Shown here one piece after another: positions 52,562 through 61,241 of a stretch of DNA of 64,000 bases; the first letter of the stretch is position 1, and each line of letters opens with the position of its first letter. The translations under genes and the position numbers were made by a program. This DNA comes from Candidatus Competibacteraceae bacterium (GTDB lineage: Bacteria; Pseudomonadota; Gammaproteobacteria; Competibacterales; Competibacteraceae). The notes beneath the pieces were generated by a model. It was not told the DNA's origin. It did not search any database and worked only from the letters and a program-made list of their open reading frames with translations. The stretch lies in the NCBI GenBank assembly GCA_016699715.1, contig CP065007.1, forward strand, positions 2,480,001-2,544,000, given 5' to 3'.

Positions 52562-53998
52562 ATGGGTCAGGAAATCGCCTACTCCCAATTCACCCACCGG
52601 GATTTCGAGCGGTTTGGGGAACGGCTGCGCCGGGAAACGGCCATCCTGCACGACTGGTTGCGGGAACGGCGTTTCGCCCCGGTCAGCGGCGTCGCGGGCT
52701 TCGAGGTCGAGGCGTGGCTGGTGGATCGGGCCGGCCAGCCGGCACCGCTCAACCAGGCATTTCTGGAGCGGATGGCCGATCCGCTGGTGGTGCCGGAACT
52801 GAGCGTGTTCAACATCGAACTCAATACCCCACCGCTGGCGCTGCACGGCGGCGCGCTGCGACGGATGCACGGCAACCTCGAAAGCCTGTGGCAACGCTGC
52901 CAGCGAGTCGCCGCCGATCTGGACGCCACCGTGGCGCTGATCGGCATCCTGCCGACTCTGCGCGACACGGATCTGAGCGTGGAACACATGTCGAACCAGG
53001 AGCGCTACCGGGCCATCAACGATCAGATCCTGCGGCGGCGGCACGGCCAGCCAATGCAGTTGGCTATCCACGGCACGGAAACCCTGCGTCTTTCCCATCC
53101 CGACGTGATGCTGGAAGCCGCCACCACCTCGTTTCAGGCGCACTTGCAAGTCGTACCCGAGCAAGCCGCCGCCTTCTTCAATGCCGCGCTGGCGCTGTCG
53201 GCGCCACTGGTGGCCGCCACCGCCAACTCGCCGCTGCTGTTCGGCAAGGTGCTTTGGGAAGAAACCCGGATCCGGCTGTTCGAACAGGGCGTGGATCTAC
53301 CGGGCGGAGCCAGCGCCGACAATCCGGCCTACCGCCGGGTGACCTTCGGGAACGATTACATCCGGAACTCGCTGCTGGAACTGTTCGCGGAAAACCTGAC
53401 GCACTACCCGCCCTTGCTGCCGGTCGATCTCAGCGCGGAACCAATCGGCCAACTGCCACACCTGCGCCTGCACAACGGTACGATCTGGCGCTGGAACCGA
53501 CCGCTGCTGGGCTTCGAGGCCGACGGCGCGCCGCACCTGCGCATCGAACACCGGGTGATGCCGGCCGGTCCCAGCATTCCCGACCTGATCGCCAACGCGG
53601 CGCTGTACTACGGACTGGTTCACGCACTGGCGCGGGCGGTGCCGCCGGTATCGACGGCGCTGCCTTTCGCCTTGAGCCGGGCGAATTTCTACGCGGCGGC
53701 GCGGGACGGGTTGCGGGCCGAGATCGTGTGGTTGAACGGCCGGCGCGCATCGTTGCGGCAACTGCTGCTGGAGGAACTGCTGCCGCTGGCCCGGCGCGGG
53801 CTGCGGGCGCTGGAGATCGACGCGGCGGATGTGGAAGCGTATCTGGATATCGTCGCGGCGCGGGTGGATAGCGGTCGCACCGGCTCGGACTGGCAGCGGC
53901 GCTTTCTCGCTCGCCACGGACCGGATCTGAACGAGCTGACCCTGGCCTATCTGGCGCGGCAGCGGAGTGGTAGGCCGGTGCATGAGTGGGCGGATTAG
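52562..53998 (+). CDS. Glutamate-cysteine-ligase-like protein (GCS2 type)
   Basis: A 478-residue protein of the carboxylate-amine ligase/GCS2 fold. Segments GFEVEAWLVD (metal-binding Glu region), ELSVFNIELNTPP, ANSPLLFGKVLWEETRIRLFEQ and LRIEHRVMPAGPS fit this family. It may make gamma-glutamyl-cysteine or another amide; the substrate is not shown by the sequence. It lies 32 bases after the methyltransferase gene and next to a glutathione peroxidase gene, which supports a thiol role but does not prove it. Confidence 0.75.
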   Translation: MGQEIAYSQFTHRDFERFGERLRRETAILHDWLRERRFAPVSGVAGFEVEAWLVDRAGQPAPLNQAFLERMADPLVVPELSVFNIELNTPPLALHGGALRRMHGNLESLWQRCQRVAADLDATVALIGILPTLRDTDLSVEHMSNQERYRAINDQILRRRHGQPMQLAIHGTETLRLSHPDVMLEAATTSFQAHLQVVPEQAAAFFNAALALSAPLVAATANSPLLFGKVLWEETRIRLFEQGVDLPGGASADNPAYRRVTFGNDYIRNSLLELFAENLTHYPPLLPVDLSAEPIGQLPHLRLHNGTIWRWNRPLLGFEADGAPHLRIEHRVMPAGPSIPDLIANAALYYGLVHALARAVPPVSTALPFALSRANFYAAARDGLRAEIVWLNGRRASLRQLLLEELLPLARRGLRALEIDAADVEAYLDIVAARVDSGRTGSDWQRRFLARHGPDLNELTLAYLARQRSGRPVHEWAD

Positions 53999-54004
53999 TT
54001 CCGC

Positions 54005-54481
54005 TTAGAACGTTCGCGCCAGCGCCAGCGCCAGACAGGCCGTCACGCCCGCCGTCAGCACCCGCCGCAATCGGCCGTACCAGTCCGGTAAGCAACCGGT
54101 CGCCACGGCGCGGCGGTCCATCGCATACTGCGCGGCAAAGCCGAGTAGCAGCAACGCCACGCCCTGATGATGCGGCAGCCACAGTGCCACCCAGGCCAGC
54201 AGGGCCGGCACCACGCTCCAAGCCATCGCCCGCCACAGCCGGCCGGCATCGCTCTCTCGCAACGCCGCGCCCCAGCCGACGGCGCCGGTAAAGCCGAGGA
54301 TGACGGCGGCGTAGGTGTGCAGCGCCAGCCAGGCCAAATCCCGCCACTCCGCCGGCCCCAGCCACAGCGCGGCGACCGGCGCGATGAAGGGAATCAGCCC
54401 CGTCCCGCCCAGCCATAATGCGGCAGCGGGAATAGCGGTCGTCTGGGCGGTGTTGGAGTGCGCGGATACGGTCGAGTTCAT
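54005..54481 (-). CDS. DUF3429 membrane protein
   Basis: A 158-residue protein with about five helices and the segments GGTGLIPFIAP, ILGFTGAVGWGAAL and PHHQGVALLLLGFAAQYAMDR typical of DUF3429. Function unknown. It is convergent with the GCS2-type gene (6-base gap) and 19 bases downstream of the glutathione peroxidase gene, perhaps in one operon with it. Confidence 0.8.
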   Translation of the reverse strand: MNSTVSAHSNTAQTTAIPAAALWLGGTGLIPFIAPVAALWLGPAEWRDLAWLALHTYAAVILGFTGAVGWGAALRESDAGRLWRAMAWSVVPALLAWVALWLPHHQGVALLLLGFAAQYAMDRRAVATGCLPDWYGRLRRVLTAGVTACLALALARTF

Positions 54482-54500
54482 GGCCGAGACCTCCGTTGGA

Positions 54501-55040
54501 TTAAAGCAGTTGCTCGATGGCCGCGATCAATTGCGGGTCGTCCGGGCGAGTTCGGGATGGAAACAGCGCCACCACCACGCCGTTGCGATCCAGCAGATAT
54601 TTGTAGAAATTCCATTGCGGGTAACCGTCGCCACCCGCGGCCAACTGGTGGTAGAAGGGGTGAGCCGCCGCGCTGGATACACCGATCTTTTCATACATCG
54701 GGAATCGCACGCCGTAGTTCAGCCGGCAGAAATTCTGGATGTCCTTTTCGCCGCCCGGCTCCTGGGCGAAATCATTGGACGGAAACCCCAGTACCACCAG
54801 CCCTTGCTTGCGGTAACGGTCGTACAGAGCATCCAATCCTTGGTACTGCGGCGTAAACCCGCACTGGCTGGCGGTATTGACCACCAGCAGCACCTTGCCG
54901 GCATATCGCTCGCACAGGGATTCGGCGCGGTCGCTGGCGAGCGGGCGCATCCGAAAATCGAGGTTGGCCGGGCAATCGTCGGTCAATGCCATTCGCAACG
55001 GCGCGAGTGCCAGGATCAATAGAACCAGAACATGCGGCAT
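54501..55040 (-). CDS. Glutathione peroxidase, exported
   Basis: Thiol peroxidase of 179 residues with an N-terminal signal-like segment (MPHVLVLLILALAPL), so it probably acts in the periplasm. The catalytic residue is Cys60 in NTASQCGFTPQY, not selenocysteine; the second motif LGFPSNDFAQEPG and the QWNFYKYLLDRNG segment with the catalytic Trp and Asn are intact. The ATG at 55040 is preferred over one 17 codons upstream because it starts the signal segment. It is divergent from a B12-binding MerR regulator. Confidence 0.9.
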   Translation of the reverse strand: MPHVLVLLILALAPLRMALTDDCPANLDFRMRPLASDRAESLCERYAGKVLLVVNTASQCGFTPQYQGLDALYDRYRKQGLVVLGFPSNDFAQEPGGEKDIQNFCRLNYGVRFPMYEKIGVSSAAAHPFYHQLAAGGDGYPQWNFYKYLLDRNGVVVALFPSRTRPDDPQLIAAIEQLL

Positions 55041-55096
55041 TACGGTCACCTTTTGATCGATGGAAGCGATATCTTCGACGAAAGTCTGCACTGTCG

Positions 55097-55162
55097 TACA
55101 AATATTGTATGGATATAGGCGAGGAATACGACGAAAAAACCGATTTGTGCATTTTTTGTATA
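55097..55162. promoter_or_regulatory. Possible operator region between glutathione peroxidase and the MerR regulator
   Basis: The 178-base divergent gap holds a palindrome TACAA-ATA-TTGTA (55097-55109) and two TGTnnA motifs exactly 11 bases apart, TGTGCA (55146-55151) and TGTATA (55157-55162). Read on the minus strand they are TGCACA and TATACA, which fit the nTnnACA-type 11-base repeats I recall for CarH operators. The second copy overlaps a -10-like TATAAA for the regulator. Binding is inferred. Confidence 0.45.
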
Positions 55163-55218
55163 AAATTCGTCACCTGCTATCCTGAATCGCATTGCGCGAT
55201 GCGAGAGGTCCTCCGACG

Positions 55219-56151
55219 ATGCGGACGAACAACGGCAACCACGGCTTACCCGGCGAAGGACTGGTCCCCATTCGCACGGTTTCCAGCCTGACCGGGGTGA
55301 ATTCGGTGACGCTGCGCGCTTGGGAGCGCCGCTACGACCTGATCAAACCCATTCGCACTCCCAAAGGCCATCGCCTGTATACCATGGCCGACGTGAAAAT
55401 GATCAATCGGGTGGTCGCGCTGCTGGACAACGGCATGTCCATCGGCCAGGTACGCCAAGTGCTGGAAACCGGGCAGGCGTGCCTCGACCCACCGCCGGTC
55501 GCCCCGCCGGACCTCGACCCTTGGCCAACCAACCAACGCCGCCTGCTGCGGGCAATCATCGAGTTCGATGACGGCGTGTTGAACGAGGTCTACAACGAAA
55601 TCCTCGCGCTGTATCCCGTGGACATTGTCACCAGCCGGCTGATCGTGCCGCTGCTGCGGGAATTGGGCGAACGATGGTCGCAAGGCGAGGGTAGCATTGC
55701 CGAGGAGCATTTCTTCAGCATGTTTCTGCGCAACAAGCTGGGGGCGCGTTTCCATCATCTGGGTCGAGGTCGGCAGGGTCCAAAGCTACTGGCGGCCTGC
55801 TTGCCGGGCGAGCGACACGAAGTCGGTCTGCTGCTGTTCGCCTTGGCGGCGCTGGACTGGAACTACCGGGTGGTGCTACTGGGTCCGAATACGCCGCTGG
55901 AGGAATTGCCGCCGGTGGCGGCACGCGCCTCGACCCAGGCCATTGTCCTGTCCGGCTCGGTGGAAGCCGCCGCGACGGCGATCGAGCACGACCTGCCGCA
56001 ACTGTGTCGCGCGGTGTCGATCCCGGTTTTTATCGGCGGCCGGATTGCTGGACGTCATCCAGTCGCCATACGCGCCGCCGGAGCGATTCCGCTGGGCGAC
56101 GATCTCAATCTGGCGCTGCGCGGGATCGACGCGACACTGACCCGCCGCTGA
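55219..56151 (+). CDS. MerR-family regulator with B12-binding domain (CarH/LitR-like)
   Basis: A 310-residue regulator. The N-terminal MerR helix-turn-helix (about 17-85) begins PIRTVSSLTGVNSVTLRAWERRY. The C-terminal part has a four-helix B12-binding cap with the W-x9-E-H motif, W153, E163 and H164, and a Rossmann-like domain with the ExHxxG motif including His200. These are the signatures of adenosylcobalamin-dependent photoreceptors of the CarH/LitR group, in which light releases the protein from DNA. It is divergent from a glutathione peroxidase gene. The tail overlaps the next gene by 47 bases on the opposite strand. The light response is inferred, not shown. Confidence 0.82.
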   Translation: MRTNNGNHGLPGEGLVPIRTVSSLTGVNSVTLRAWERRYDLIKPIRTPKGHRLYTMADVKMINRVVALLDNGMSIGQVRQVLETGQACLDPPPVAPPDLDPWPTNQRRLLRAIIEFDDGVLNEVYNEILALYPVDIVTSRLIVPLLRELGERWSQGEGSIAEEHFFSMFLRNKLGARFHHLGRGRQGPKLLAACLPGERHEVGLLLFALAALDWNYRVVLLGPNTPLEELPPVAARASTQAIVLSGSVEAAATAIEHDLPQLCRAVSIPVFIGGRIAGRHPVAIRAAGAIPLGDDLNLALRGIDATLTRR

Positions 56152-56989
56152 CGCTGGCTTGCCACTTGGGGGTGAGTTCGATGATCTCCTCGTTCTCGAT
56201 GCCGTCCTGAAACACATCGTTCCAGGCTACGTACAGCAACGCTCCCAGATAGACCGGTAGCGGCAGCGCCAGCACTTGGGCGGGGATGGAAAAAAAACCG
56301 AAAAACGGCAGCACCACCAGCACCAGGCCAGCCAGACCCAGCACCGGAAACAGCCACGGATTGAGCTGCATGGCCAGCGCGCTATGCCGCCAGCAGGCCG
56401 ATAGTGGGAGTTCGCGGAACAATTTCAGTGGGATGGCAAACCAGGTGAGCAGTACCTGCAAAACCAATAGCACGCCACCCAGCACACTGAGTTGCGTCCC
56501 CAACACGGTGTTGGCCACGCCGAAGGTCGTTGGAGGCATTCCGGGCATGCCGTCGAGGGTGGCGAGATCCGTCGGCAGCAGTTGATCCTGTACCCAGTAG
56601 ATCACCAGATAAGCCTGCAATAGCAGCACGAACAGAAACAGGCTGGTCTTGCCCAGCGCCTTGAGAGCGGTTCGATTGAACAGTTGCCGAGGCGCCGGCG
56701 GCTGCTTGCGGTTGGCGGCGCGGGCCAGGGCGCAGGCCAGAGTCACCGTTAGGCTCAACGGCAAACCGTAGCAGAATACGGTGGCGATCAGCGTGACCCA
56801 GGCGCCCAGCGGCGGCAGCCACCAATGCCAGATCGGCAGCGCGAGCAACAAGGCGCTGCCGGCCGGCGCGAACAGGGCGACGGCCACGAACAGCCATGGC
56901 CGTCGCCGCATCAACTGCCAGGCCTGTATCAGCCAGTCCCAACCATCGCGCGGCGCCAGCGCCCGCGGCCCGAAACCTCGCATGTCCAC
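56105..56989 (-). CDS. BPSS1780-type integral membrane protein
   Basis: A 294-residue membrane protein with about six helices and the WDWLIQAWQLMRRRPWLF opening and DVFQD segment near the end that are typical of this conserved proteobacterial family of unknown function. The tail overlaps the convergent MerR gene by 47 bases, which is unusual; a shorter gene cannot be obtained without changing the stop. Confidence 0.75.
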   Translation of the reverse strand: MDMRGFGPRALAPRDGWDWLIQAWQLMRRRPWLFVAVALFAPAGSALLLALPIWHWWLPPLGAWVTLIATVFCYGLPLSLTVTLACALARAANRKQPPAPRQLFNRTALKALGKTSLFLFVLLLQAYLVIYWVQDQLLPTDLATLDGMPGMPPTTFGVANTVLGTQLSVLGGVLLVLQVLLTWFAIPLKLFRELPLSACWRHSALAMQLNPWLFPVLGLAGLVLVVLPFFGFFSIPAQVLALPLPVYLGALLYVAWNDVFQDGIENEEIIELTPKWQASVSGGSVSRRSRAAPD

Positions 56990-57074
56990 CGTCCCGTTGG
57001 AAAGTCAGTACGGCTAGTTTAACGTGGACGGCCACGGCACACAGCATTCATGATGCCCGGTGCTCTCCGCCGCC

Positions 57075-57106
57075 GCCCGCGCGCTGGCGACAACCGGCGC
57101 GCGGGC
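57075..57106. other. GC-rich hairpin upstream of gmk
   Basis: Perfect 10-base arms GCCCGCGCGC (57075-57084) and GCGCGCGGGC (57097-57106) with a 12-base loop, in the 245-base divergent gap between the membrane-protein gene and gmk. On the plus strand it is followed by TTTG only, so a terminator is unlikely; a leader or protein-binding structure is possible. Confidence 0.45.
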
Positions 57107-57234
57107 TTTGATCCGGGCCGGATTCATGACATCATTTCCAAACACACTGGCGAGCAGGGGTTTGCTCCGCCGCGCGCCTGAAGCCGGCTCCGAACGATGC
57201 GCCAATTTTCACGGTCCAAGTCGATGAGTTTGAA

Positions 57235-57849
57235 ATGAACGCCGGAACCCTGTACATCGTCGCCGCCCCCTCCGGAGCGGGCAAAACCAGCTTGGTCAAA
57301 AGTTTGGTGGAAACCACGCCGGAAGTCGCCGTCTCGGTTTCCCACACCACTCGACCGCTTCGTCCCGGCGAGCGAGATGGCGTCCACTACCACTTCGTGT
57401 CCCCCGATACCTTTGCGAGGATGATCGCCGAGGATGCGTTCCTGGAGCAGGCTCAGGTATTCAGCCACCGCTACGGTACCAGTCGCGCCGCGGTCATGTC
57501 CCAGTTGCAAGCCGGGCGGGATGTGATCCTGGAAATCGACTGGCAGGGCGCCCGCCAAGTGCGGGCGCTGTGGCCGGACAGCACGACGATTTTCATTCTG
57601 CCGCCATCCCGGCAGGCCCTGCGCGAGCGTCTCGCGGGGCGCGGTCAGGATGGCCCCGAGGTCATCGAACAGCGCATGGCGGCGGCGCTGGACGAATTGT
57701 CGCACTACGCCGAGTTCGATTATCTGGTGGTTAACGACCAATTCGCGGTAGCGCTGGACGCGCTGCGCGCCATTGTGATCGCCCAACGCCAGCGTCGGGT
57801 GGCGCAACTGGAGCGGCAGCGGGAACTGCTCCGGTCGCTGTTGTCTTAA
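57235..57849 (+). CDS. gmk: Guanylate kinase
   Basis: Essential kinase of 204 residues that converts GMP to GDP. P-loop APSGAGKTSLVK (about 10-21), the GMP-binding SHTTRPLRPGERDGVHYHF block and the LEIDWQGARQVR segment are all present. First gene of the gmk-rpoZ-spoT group. Confidence 0.96.
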   Translation: MNAGTLYIVAAPSGAGKTSLVKSLVETTPEVAVSVSHTTRPLRPGERDGVHYHFVSPDTFARMIAEDAFLEQAQVFSHRYGTSRAAVMSQLQAGRDVILEIDWQGARQVRALWPDSTTIFILPPSRQALRERLAGRGQDGPEVIEQRMAAALDELSHYAEFDYLVVNDQFAVALDALRAIVIAQRQRRVAQLERQRELLRSLLS

Positions 57850-57869
57850 TTACTTGTTTTAACTAATAT
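57841..57869 (+). promoter_or_regulatory. Possible sigma70 promoter for rpoZ-spoT
   Basis: TTGTCT (57841-57846) and TAATAT (57864-57869) with a 17-base spacer, overlapping the gmk stop. The predicted start is about 40 bases before the rpoZ ATG. Only moderately close to consensus. Confidence 0.4.
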
Positions 57870-57913
57870 ACTCGGTTCCCACTTCCGACATTGAACCCGG
57901 AGCAATTGCTGAC

Positions 57914-58186
57914 ATGGCTCGAATCACCGTTGAAGACTGTTTGGATCGGGTGGACAACCGCTTCGAACTGGTGCTGATCGCCGCGCGCCGCGCCCGCGAT
58001 CTGGCGCTGGGACGGGAAGCACTGGTCCCCTGGGAAAACGACAAACCCACCGTCGTCGCGTTGCGGGAACTGGCCGAAGGCAAGATCGATCATCTGATCC
58101 AGGAAAAATACCGCCAGATGCATGCCGCTCCCGAGGCCGAGTCGCCGCTTGCCACCCCCAGCGAGCCTCCGCCCGAGCCGGGCTGA
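57914..58186 (+). CDS. rpoZ: RNA polymerase omega subunit
   Basis: Omega subunit of 90 residues that helps RNA polymerase assembly and contributes to ppGpp binding. The start MARITVEDCLDRVDNRFELVLIAARRAR is the family hallmark, followed by KPTVVALRELAEGKI. Placed between gmk and spoT as in other gammaproteobacteria, linking ppGpp metabolism with its target. Confidence 0.96.
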   Translation: MARITVEDCLDRVDNRFELVLIAARRARDLALGREALVPWENDKPTVVALRELAEGKIDHLIQEKYRQMHAAPEAESPLATPSEPPPEPG

Positions 58187-58222
58187 CAGCACCGGTTTCC
58201 AATCCTTCAGGAGAACCCGATC

Positions 58223-60427
58223 TTGCTGAGCGCGACGTTGTGGGAAGTCCGGGACAACAGCCAGCCGCTGCGGAAACTGGCTGTCGACGACGAATGGCTG
58301 GACGATTTGCGTCTCCGCATCGACGACCTCTGTGCCATCGCCAGCGGATATCTCGAACCCGACCAGGTCGAGCGCCTGCGCGATGCCTGCGGTTTTGCCG
58401 CCGAGGCGCATGCCGGCATCTACCGCAAGAGCGGCGAACCTTACATCTTTCACCCGTTGGCGGTGGCCCGCATTCTCGCCAACGTCCGCTTCGACTACAT
58501 CACGCTGCAGGCGGCCTTGCTGCACGATGTCATCGAAGACACCCATTACAGCAAGGAGCAGCTCAGCGCCCGTTTCGGACCGGAGGTCGCCGATCTGGTG
58601 GACGGCGTCAGCAAGCTGACCCAGATCCAGTTCAACTCCAAACTGGAAGCGCAGGCCGAAAACTTCCGCAAGATGTTCCTGGCCATGGCCAAGGATCTGC
58701 GGGTGATCATGATCAAGCTGGCCGACCGCTTGCACAACATGCGCACTCTCGGCGCCATGCGCCCGGAATCGCGCCGCCGCATCGCCCGCGAAACGCTGGA
58801 AATCTACGCGCCCATCGCCGGCCGCTTGGGCATGAACCACCTGCGCCAGGAGTTGGAAAACCTCGGCTTTAGCCACCTGCACCCGCTGCGCTTTCGGGTG
58901 TTGCAGGATGCGGTGCGCAAGCTGAGCGGTAACCGCCGGGAGATTGTCGGCCAGCTCGAAAGCCGCATTCAAACCCGCCTTGAAGAAGAAAGCATTCAGG
59001 CCCGGGTCATGGGCCGCGGCAAGCATTTATGGGGTATCTACCGAAAGATGCATGGCAAGCACCTGCCGTTCAAGGATGTCTACGACGTCTACGCGGTGCG
59101 GGTCGTGGTCGACACCGTGGATACCTGCTATCGGGTGCTGGGGGTGATGCATAACCTGTACAAACCGTACATGAACCGGTTCAAGGACTACATCGCCATC
59201 CCCAAGGCCAACGGCTATCAGTCGCTGCACACGGTGTTGTTCGGCCCCAACAGCGTCCCGATCGAAGTGCAGATCCGCACCGAGGAAATGCATGTCATGG
59301 CCGAGGTCGGCGTCGCCGCGCACTGGCGCTACAAATCCGGCGACGGCCAGGGTAGCCACACCCAGCAGCGCGCCCGCGAGTGGTTGCAAAAGCTGTTGGA
59401 TATGCAGCGCCGCGCCGGTAACCCGGTGGAATTCCTGGAAAGCGTCAAGGTGGATCTGTTCCCGGACGAGGTCTACGTGTTCACCCCGCGCGGCGAGATC
59501 GTCGATCTGCCGCGCGGCGCCACCGCGGTGGACTTCGCCTACGCCATCCACTCCGATGTCGGCAATACCTGCGTGGGCGCCAAGGTGGACCGGCGACTGG
59601 TGCCGCTGCGTACGCCGCTGACCACCGGCCAGACCGTCGAGGTGATCATTACACCCACCGCCCGCCCCAATCCGGCTTGGCTCAACTTCGTGGTCACCGC
59701 CAAGGCACGCTCCAGCATCCGCCATTACCTCAAGCACCTACGGCGCGAGGAGGCGGTCCTGCTCGGTAAGCGCTTGTTGGAAAAGGCGTTGGCCGGACGC
59801 GTTGGCGGGTTGGGCGAACTGCCGGCGGAGCGGGTCCAGACACTCCTGCTGGAGTTCAACCTAAGCGATTTCAACGGCTTGCTGGCCGATATCGGCCTGG
59901 GCAACCGCTTTGCGGCACTGATCGCCAAGCGGCTGTTGCCGGAAGATGGCGAGGACGAAGTCCGTCCGCCGGAGGACATCGACGCCCAGCCATTGCTGAT
60001 CAAGGGTACCGAGGGTACGGTGGTCGGTTTCGGCAAGTGCTGCCGGCCGCTGCCGGGCGATCCCATCATCGGTTACCTCAACGCCGGGCGTGGCATCGTT
60101 ATCCACCGGGACAATTGTAAAAACGTCGCCAGCTACAAGAAAAACCCCGAGAAATGGATCGAGGTGGAATGGGAGCAACAATCCGGTGCCGACTTTAGCG
60201 CCGAACTGCGGCTCGAGGTGGCTAACAAACGCGGAGTGCTGGCCACCATCGCCGCCGCCATCTCCGCCACCGACACCAATATCGAGACCATCAACACCAC
60301 GGAACGGGACGGCAACACCACCACCGTGCATCTGCTGCTCAACGTCCGCGACCGGGCGCAACTGGCCCGAGTGATGCGCCAGTTACGCACTTTGCCGGAA
60401 ACGCTAAAGCTGGCCCGGCGCGGCTAA
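58223..60427 (+). CDS. spoT: Bifunctional (p)ppGpp synthetase/hydrolase SpoT
   Basis: Stringent-response enzyme of 734 residues. The hydrolase HD motif is intact in LLHDVIEDT (near residue 105), the synthetase domain (about 230-350) has YRKMHGKHLPFKDVYD and KANGYQSLHT, and TGS (about 395-455) and C-terminal ACT (about 660-730) domains follow. The likely start is TTG 58223, 8 bases after an AGGAGA ribosome-binding site; the next in-frame ATG would remove part of the HD domain. It is 36 bases after rpoZ. Confidence 0.95.
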   Translation: MLSATLWEVRDNSQPLRKLAVDDEWLDDLRLRIDDLCAIASGYLEPDQVERLRDACGFAAEAHAGIYRKSGEPYIFHPLAVARILANVRFDYITLQAALLHDVIEDTHYSKEQLSARFGPEVADLVDGVSKLTQIQFNSKLEAQAENFRKMFLAMAKDLRVIMIKLADRLHNMRTLGAMRPESRRRIARETLEIYAPIAGRLGMNHLRQELENLGFSHLHPLRFRVLQDAVRKLSGNRREIVGQLESRIQTRLEEESIQARVMGRGKHLWGIYRKMHGKHLPFKDVYDVYAVRVVVDTVDTCYRVLGVMHNLYKPYMNRFKDYIAIPKANGYQSLHTVLFGPNSVPIEVQIRTEEMHVMAEVGVAAHWRYKSGDGQGSHTQQRAREWLQKLLDMQRRAGNPVEFLESVKVDLFPDEVYVFTPRGEIVDLPRGATAVDFAYAIHSDVGNTCVGAKVDRRLVPLRTPLTTGQTVEVIITPTARPNPAWLNFVVTAKARSSIRHYLKHLRREEAVLLGKRLLEKALAGRVGGLGELPAERVQTLLLEFNLSDFNGLLADIGLGNRFAALIAKRLLPEDGEDEVRPPEDIDAQPLLIKGTEGTVVGFGKCCRPLPGDPIIGYLNAGRGIVIHRDNCKNVASYKKNPEKWIEVEWEQQSGADFSAELRLEVANKRGVLATIAAAISATDTNIETINTTERDGNTTTVHLLLNVRDRAQLARVMRQLRTLPETLKLARRG

Positions 60428-60518
60428 TAACCCCACTCCAGTCCCACATGGAGGAGGGCGTTCGCTCGAACCGGTTCTCCACCCCTGCCGGAGAACGCAG
60501 CAAAGGAACCTTCAAGTC

Positions 60519-60905
60519 ATGCCCCGTGAAATCATCAAGACCGATCAGGCCCCGGCCGCCATCGGCACCTATTCCCAGGCGGTCAAGGTCGGCCGCACCG
60601 TTTACCTGTCCGGCCAGATTCCGCTGGACCCCGCCACCATGCAACTGGTCGATGGCGGCATGGACGCGCAGATCCGCCGGGTGTTCGACAATCTGGCGGC
60701 GGTGGCCCGCGCCGGCGGCGGCGGTCTGGCCGATACGGTCAAGCTCAACGTGTTTTTGACCGATCTTGGCCATTTTGCCCTGGTCAACCAGATCATGGCC
60801 GAGTATTTCCAGGAACCCTATCCGGCCCGGGCGGCGATCGGGGTTGCGGCTCTACCACGCGGCGCGCCAGTGGAAATGGACGCGGTACTGGCGCTGCCGG
60901 ACTAG
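60519..60905 (+). CDS. ridA: Reactive intermediate/imine deaminase RidA
   Basis: RidA/YjgF-family protein of 128 residues that hydrolyses enamine and imine intermediates from PLP enzymes such as threonine dehydratase. The segments IGTYSQAVKVG and SGQIPLDPATMQLV are typical, and the active-site Arg lies in YPARAAIGVAALPRGAPVEM near the C terminus. It follows spoT in the common order. Confidence 0.94.
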   Translation: MPREIIKTDQAPAAIGTYSQAVKVGRTVYLSGQIPLDPATMQLVDGGMDAQIRRVFDNLAAVARAGGGGLADTVKLNVFLTDLGHFALVNQIMAEYFQEPYPARAAIGVAALPRGAPVEMDAVLALPD

Positions 60906-60924
60906 AGCCCAGGAAACATGGGCG

Positions 60925-61241
60925 GGAGTGGATCAGGTCGCCCACGACATCGAGAACCGTCTCGAAAGTCAGGCACGGATTCCACGCAGCGCCGCCAGCC
61001 TGTTCGCGGCTTCCAAGACCGTCGCCCGTCAGGAACTCCACGGCCACGTCGAAGCCTTGCGCTTGCCGGAAAACCACCCCGGCATTCAAGGCATCGGCCT
61101 TGTCGGGCGCATCCCGCCGGGCCAAAAAACCGCGCATATCGCGGCGGTCCGCCAGGAAGGCTTTCCCGGTCCAGCCGCCCATCCCCCGCCGGAGGGCGCG
61201 AATTCCATGCTGCGATCCTCTATATCGAACCTTTCTTGTCG
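60925..61241 (+). pseudogene. Decayed CHASE sensor domain upstream of a diguanylate cyclase
   Basis: Translation in one frame gives VAHDIENRLESQARIPRSAA, LFAASKTVARQELHGHVEAL, HPGIQGIGLVGRIPPGQK and AAVRQEGFP, which reads as the first part of a CHASE periplasmic sensor. At about 61165-61185 the similarity moves to another frame, PAGGREFHAAILYIEPFLSW, typical of the CHASE middle, and then ends. The usual flanking membrane helices are missing. This second frame is the one used by the downstream gene, so it was probably that gene's N terminus before decay. Confidence 0.65.

Noticed and set aside
51599..53998. A 799-codon plus-strand frame across the methyltransferase and GCS2-type genes
   Set aside because: It is a third-frame shadow full of Arg, Pro and Gly; only its last part, where it is in phase with the real gene from 52562, encodes recognisable protein.
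54501..55040. Selenocysteine in the glutathione peroxidase
   Set aside because: The active-site codon gives Cys60 directly, so no recoding is needed.
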